From: Candidatus Methanoperedens sp. BLZ2
GTDB lineage: Archaea > Halobacteriota > Methanosarcinia > Methanosarcinales > Methanoperedenaceae
Length of the DNA stretch: 64,000 bases
Direction of reading: 5' to 3'
Assembly (NCBI RefSeq): GCF_002487355.1
Contig: NZ_NTMG01000067.1
Coordinates: 1 to 64,000, forward strand
Shown here: positions 60,785 to 64,000 of the stretch, one piece after another
Layout: every line of letters starts with the position of its first letter
Numbering within the stretch: the stretch's first letter is position 1
The notes under the pieces: generated by a model
Databases searched by the model: none
The model's input: the letters and a program-made list of their open reading frames with translations, nothing else
What the model was told of the DNA's origin: nothing
Program-made: the position numbers and the translations under genes

Positions 60785-62191
60785 TCATTTCTCTTTTTTG
60801 AACACAATGCGATCAATCGATATCTTCGCATTCTTGAAAGAGAGCTTCACTCCTCCATCCCCGCCGCCGAATTGCATCGGCATCATGGGCATCCCTGCTG
60901 GCATGGAAGGCGCAGGCATTGACCATCCGGATGCTGCCTGGGTCTGCGATGGCGCTTCTGCTTCGGGAGCAGCTTCCTCTGTTTTCCAGCGTTCCATTAT
61001 CGGATGCTGGCTTTTCTCAAGGAACTCTTTTAAGGTCTTAAGATCAGTGGCATTTTCTTCAGTTGGTAATTTATCCACAAGTTCAGGAGGAATATCTGCT
61101 TTTATCTTCTCTTTCAGGTTCTTTGGCATCCACACGACCCGCTTCCATCCGCCATCAGGCTGAATGAATTTTGGCGAACGGAAATAATTCACGCCAACTC
61201 CAAGGAAACCTATGATCTGTTTACCGCCGCCGGTCTGTCCTGCCATTGTTGAGAAAGCAAGACCATTAGGTGCAATACCTGTGAAATCCCTGTCGACCCA
61301 TCCTATTCCATCCACTTCTGGAATATAAAATCCAACTACCTCAAAGCATCCGCAGCTTGTGTGCGGGTATTCGAAGAAAGAATGTATCTTGATGCGTGAA
61401 TATTCACCACCCGATAGCGCTACTGCCTTCTCATTCACGCCTGAATATTCTCCTCCTATCGGATCGATCACTTCGCCTTTTGGAATAGCGAACTGCGGCC
61501 CTTCAGGATCGACCTTGGCTGCGGCGCGGCCATCAAACCAGTTGATAGCCCCGCATAGGGATATCCTGTCCGGTGTAACAACGCATGCGTTTGTCGGGGC
61601 AAAACTCTGGCATAATGTGCAGCCGTAGAACACATCCACGTCCTCATCATGAAGGCCGCGGGTCCTTGCATCTCGTGCCTCATATATCTTTATTGCTTCT
61701 TCTCTTCGTTTTTCAACTTCATCAGGATCAGTTATATATGTTGCATCGATTTTCTCAATAAAAGATAATTCATTCTTAAAAAGCATCATTGTGGCTTTAG
61801 CTATCTGCTCGAAAGATGCAAGACCCTTCTTAATAGCATCCTTGTTTATCCTCACCCACACATCATACCGCTGGTTAAGGTGCATATAACCCTGGATATA
61901 ATTCTGGAAATCATGGTTTCGCCTTTCCACGATCGCTTCAAGGTCAGGTTCCACAAGTTTTCCTGCAACCCGGTATATCATCGCATAAGGATGACGCGAT
62001 CCTTCCTGCATCTGGGAGAGATCGGGGCCAATAAGAGTAAATTTTCCGTCCTCTATCTCATCTACTCCTGCTGCCCTTACAAGCTCAAATCCACGCGATT
62101 TTGGGCCTGCAAGTTCAACAAACATATCATCTTTCCGTACACGTTCACCCTCGAACATGGGTGAGATTTCAAAGGGAAATTCGTTTGCCAT
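60785..62191 (-). CDS. cdhC: Acetyl-CoA synthase beta subunit of the ACDS complex
   Basis: A 468-residue protein of archaeal CdhC length, lacking the N-terminal CODH-binding domain of bacterial AcsB. A-cluster cysteines lie in VFYGCTLCQSFAPTNACVV, SLCGAINWFDG and PHTSCGCFEVV. GWVDRDFTGIAPNGLAFSTMAGQTGGGKQ is typical. The C-terminal tail is rich in Ala, Pro and Met. It makes or splits acetyl-CoA at the nickel A-cluster. Upstream are cdhB and cdhA. Confidence 0.95.
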   Translation of the reverse strand: MANEFPFEISPMFEGERVRKDDMFVELAGPKSRGFELVRAAGVDEIEDGKFTLIGPDLSQMQEGSRHPYAMIYRVAGKLVEPDLEAIVERRNHDFQNYIQGYMHLNQRYDVWVRINKDAIKKGLASFEQIAKATMMLFKNELSFIEKIDATYITDPDEVEKRREEAIKIYEARDARTRGLHDEDVDVFYGCTLCQSFAPTNACVVTPDRISLCGAINWFDGRAAAKVDPEGPQFAIPKGEVIDPIGGEYSGVNEKAVALSGGEYSRIKIHSFFEYPHTSCGCFEVVGFYIPEVDGIGWVDRDFTGIAPNGLAFSTMAGQTGGGKQIIGFLGVGVNYFRSPKFIQPDGGWKRVVWMPKNLKEKIKADIPPELVDKLPTEENATDLKTLKEFLEKSQHPIMERWKTEEAAPEAEAPSQTQAASGWSMPAPSMPAGMPMMPMQFGGGDGGVKLSFKNAKISIDRIVFKKEK

Positions 62192-62232
62192 AATTATCGT
62201 CCTTTTCTGTTAATTTTATTTTATTTAATATA

Positions 62233-62796
62233 TTATTTTGGTAACTGGGCTATAACTTCATCAAGTGCTGCAATGAATACGTCCTGCTTGAGATTACCGA
62301 ATGACATATCTGCATTCGGATGATAGTATTTATCTATAGAAATTACTTTAATATTTGAGAAATTCTTAAGAGCAGATATGGCCTGGGAAGCATAATAGTA
62401 GGTTATTCCGAAAAATACAACAAGGTCATACCCTCCTTTTCCATCAAGTCCTGGCCATTGGGGGTCGCAAAGATATGATGCAAGCGCATGCATATTCATA
62501 TAATGCGCATCAAGTCCCTTATCAGCGAGGTATTTATAAGAGTCGCCAACAGAAGCTATTTGTATTCCGGCTTTTCCCATTGCGACAACTCGTGCCAATA
62601 CATCTTCAGAATCGATCTTTGAACCCACGATCAATAGAGGGCGTTTTGCCCTGGCAAGCATTTTTCCTGGAACTGCTGGCATCACTGCGCGAGCCATTTT
62701 GGGTCCGGGAATATTGCCTGTTTGATAAGGCACAGCCTGGCGGGTGGTGTCAATTACCTTTTCTTCCTGTTTCTCAGAAGGATTCTTCGCGTTCAT
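62233..62796 (-). CDS. cdhB: ACDS complex epsilon subunit
   Basis: About 187 residues from the ATG at 62796, which follows AGGAGG and overlaps the cdhA stop by ATGA. A Rossmann-like protein ([51 protein letters not shown]). It is a non-catalytic CdhA partner that may bind FAD. Translation is coupled to cdhA. Confidence 0.93.
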   Translation of the reverse strand: MNAKNPSEKQEEKVIDTTRQAVPYQTGNIPGPKMARAVMPAVPGKMLARAKRPLLIVGSKIDSEDVLARVVAMGKAGIQIASVGDSYKYLADKGLDAHYMNMHALASYLCDPQWPGLDGKGGYDLVVFFGITYYYASQAISALKNFSNIKVISIDKYYHPNADMSFGNLKQDVFIAALDEVIAQLPK

Positions 62797-64000
62797 TTCT
62801 TGACCTCCTTGCACAGGCGGGGAACATTGGTGGGCTGGAATGAAACATCAACTTTCCTGAGCGGCCCTTCAAGTATTTTCTTTTTCTCCCAATCGATCTT
62901 CCATCCTTTCTCTCCCAGCAATTTCATTAGTTGCTCCCTTTTAGCTACTGGAAGGTCTGCTTCATTTCGCACATAAATATGCCAGTCATCCGGTAACTTT
63001 TTCAGGTATTTTTCGCTCAATTCAATATAATGAGTGAGTTTTATTGCACGTCCAAGACTGTTATCGCTTGGCCTGAAACATAGCTTGGCAAGAAGCGGCA
63101 TAAGTTCATCCTTTGTTTCTGCTGTTATCATCAGGTGCTCGGGTGCAGGTTCGATATTGATGACAGAACCGTCTCTTCCATCAAGAACATTCCAGGTCTC
63201 TTTCCTGTAAGGTTTGCCGATAAAAGCTCTCCTGTATTTGGTTCCATGAGGCCCTGTAACCACGGGAATGCCAAGCCTGTTGCAGCCTGTTCCGATAGCG
63301 AATGCTTTCTGGGAATAAGCTCCCCAGGCTATTCCTACGGCTCCAACCCTGTTCAGGACATAATCCGCAATTTCTTCCCAGTTGCCTTTTGTTTTTCGTC
63401 CTGCAAATATCGAAGCCACTTTTATTGTTGTGGCGGCTATGTGGGCATTTGAAACACAGGAACCTGTGTTAAGAAGGTTACCTTTGACGAATCTTCCGGG
63501 ATAGCGCTCATAAAGGGTCTTACCATCTTTATCTTTGAACATTCCTACATCCATAGCAGAGCAGCCCGAAGTAATTATAATATAACTGCGCTGTATCATC
63601 TCTTCAACAATATCATAAACATCCTTCGTGCCGTCCGGATAATTGCCGCATCCTACAAAAGCAAGCACTCCCGGCGTTGTTCCAAGGACAAGATTGCGCC
63701 CCTCTTCACGTATCTCAGGGTCTCCGATCTGTCCTCTGCCGATCCGCATTTTACCTTTTTCTTCTCTTATCACCCGCTGTGAAGCTTTCTCTATAACATT
63801 CAAGACAGGTATGTCAGCAGGGCAGCTGTAATCACATCGTCCGCATCCAACACATTTATCATGCAGTATCTCAAAAAGCGAAAGGTCGCCGTTTACCGCA
63901 GCCGCCATAGCATCCGAAATTGGGAGGCTCTGTGGGCAGTCACGTGTGCACTGGAGACATTTTGTACATTTTGTAACAAGTTTCTTGAATTCCTCATCAC
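62793..64000 (-). CDS. cdhA: ACDS complex CO dehydrogenase alpha subunit (partial, 5' end off the window)
   Basis: The frame is open through 64000, so the start lies beyond the window and at least 402 codons of the C-terminal part are seen. Two ferredoxin motifs lie near the start of the visible part ([12 protein letters not shown] and [12 protein letters not shown]). [30 protein letters not shown] and [12 protein letters not shown] hold C-cluster cysteines of the Ni-Fe-S centre. It oxidises CO or reduces CO2 for acetyl-CoA synthesis or breakdown. Confidence 0.95.
   Translation of the reverse strand, partial: DEEFKKLVTKCTKCLQCTRDCPQSLPISDAMAAAVNGDLSLFEILHDKCVGCGRCDYSCPADIPVLNVIEKASQRVIREEKGKMRIGRGQIGDPEIREEGRNLVLGTTPGVLAFVGCGNYPDGTKDVYDIVEEMIQRSYIIITSGCSAMDVGMFKDKDGKTLYERYPGRFVKGNLLNTGSCVSNAHIAATTIKVASIFAGRKTKGNWEEIADYVLNRVGAVGIAWGAYSQKAFAIGTGCNRLGIPVVTGPHGTKYRRAFIGKPYRKETWNVLDGRDGSVINIEPAPEHLMITAETKDELMPLLAKLCFRPSDNSLGRAIKLTHYIELSEKYLKKLPDDWHIYVRNEADLPVAKREQLMKLLGEKGWKIDWEKKKILEGPLRKVDVSFQPTNVPRLCKEVKK

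Overview
The window comes from a euryarchaeon of the methanogen/anaerobic-methanotroph type, most likely Methanosarcinales-related (a Ca. Methanoperedens-like lineage would fit; this is inference, since no rRNA or mcr gene is present). Evidence: an archaeal ACDS/CODH cluster (cdhA-cdhB-cdhC plus cooC), formylmethanofuran dehydrogenase subunits, F420 glutamyl ligase (cofE), archaeal RPA with its RPA-associated protein, AMP phosphorylase, DacZ-type diadenylate cyclase, KaiC-like ATPases, and TATA-box promoters upstream of many genes.

Layout. 0-1.4 kb: gene remnant and a TumE/TumA-like toxin-antitoxin pair followed by a DUF2283 protein. 1.4-3.5 kb: cofE and class I aldolase. 3.5-5.2 kb: two short genes, a zinc-ribbon protein and a nitroreductase. 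5.3-10.8 kb: a bacterial-type ruvC, ruvA and ruvB set, split by an accessory block (DUF3467 three-gene cassette, perfect 23-bp hairpin, membrane protein) and by a DUF4258/DUF2283 pair. 10.8-12.2 kb: DUF447 and CitG-like genes. 12.2-17.2 kb: accessory block with two ATPases, a decayed copy of the CitG-like gene start, a broken tyrosine recombinase, a SEC-C protein and another broken gene, ending at tRNA-Gln. 17.3-21.3 kb: HDAC-like deacetylase, PPOX-fold protein, Re-citrate/homocitrate-synthase-like enzyme, ftsZ. 21.6-27.5 kb: an unusual set: small protein, B12-binding radical SAM enzyme, GATase-like protein, astacin metalloprotease and VWA protein. The last two lie in one reading frame separated by a single TAG codon.

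27.8-36.3 kb: CBS regulator, membrane proteins, tRNA-Val, a degenerate tRNA-like sequence, a solo TnpB element, a methyltransferase, DUF1015, DacZ, and a DUF2953/YtfJ pair like the Firmicutes ytfI-ytfJ pair. 36.4-40.8 kb: a signalling operon (MASE3-like histidine kinase, two response regulators, two KaiC-like proteins, the second with a degenerate P-loop). 40.8-43.1 kb: RPA and its partner. 44.4-46.5 kb: formylmethanofuran dehydrogenase D and B subunits with an iron-sulfur protein. 46.6-53.2 kb: lipoprotein, AMP phosphorylase, exported and membrane proteins, FemAB-like transferase, aroD. 53.3-55.0 kb: PspA envelope-stress operon. 55.0-59.0 kb: sensor fragment, EamA transporter, HisKA_2 kinase and its regulator. 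59.0-64.0 kb: cooC, a PemK/MazF-type toxin-antitoxin pair, cdhC, cdhB and the 3' part of cdhA (runs off the window).

The core metabolic genes fit an organism running the reductive acetyl-CoA/C1 pathway in either direction. The strongest candidates for something undescribed are the astacin-TAG-VWA locus with its radical SAM neighbours, the ruvCAB set in an archaeon, and the tRNA-like sequence beside the TnpB element.
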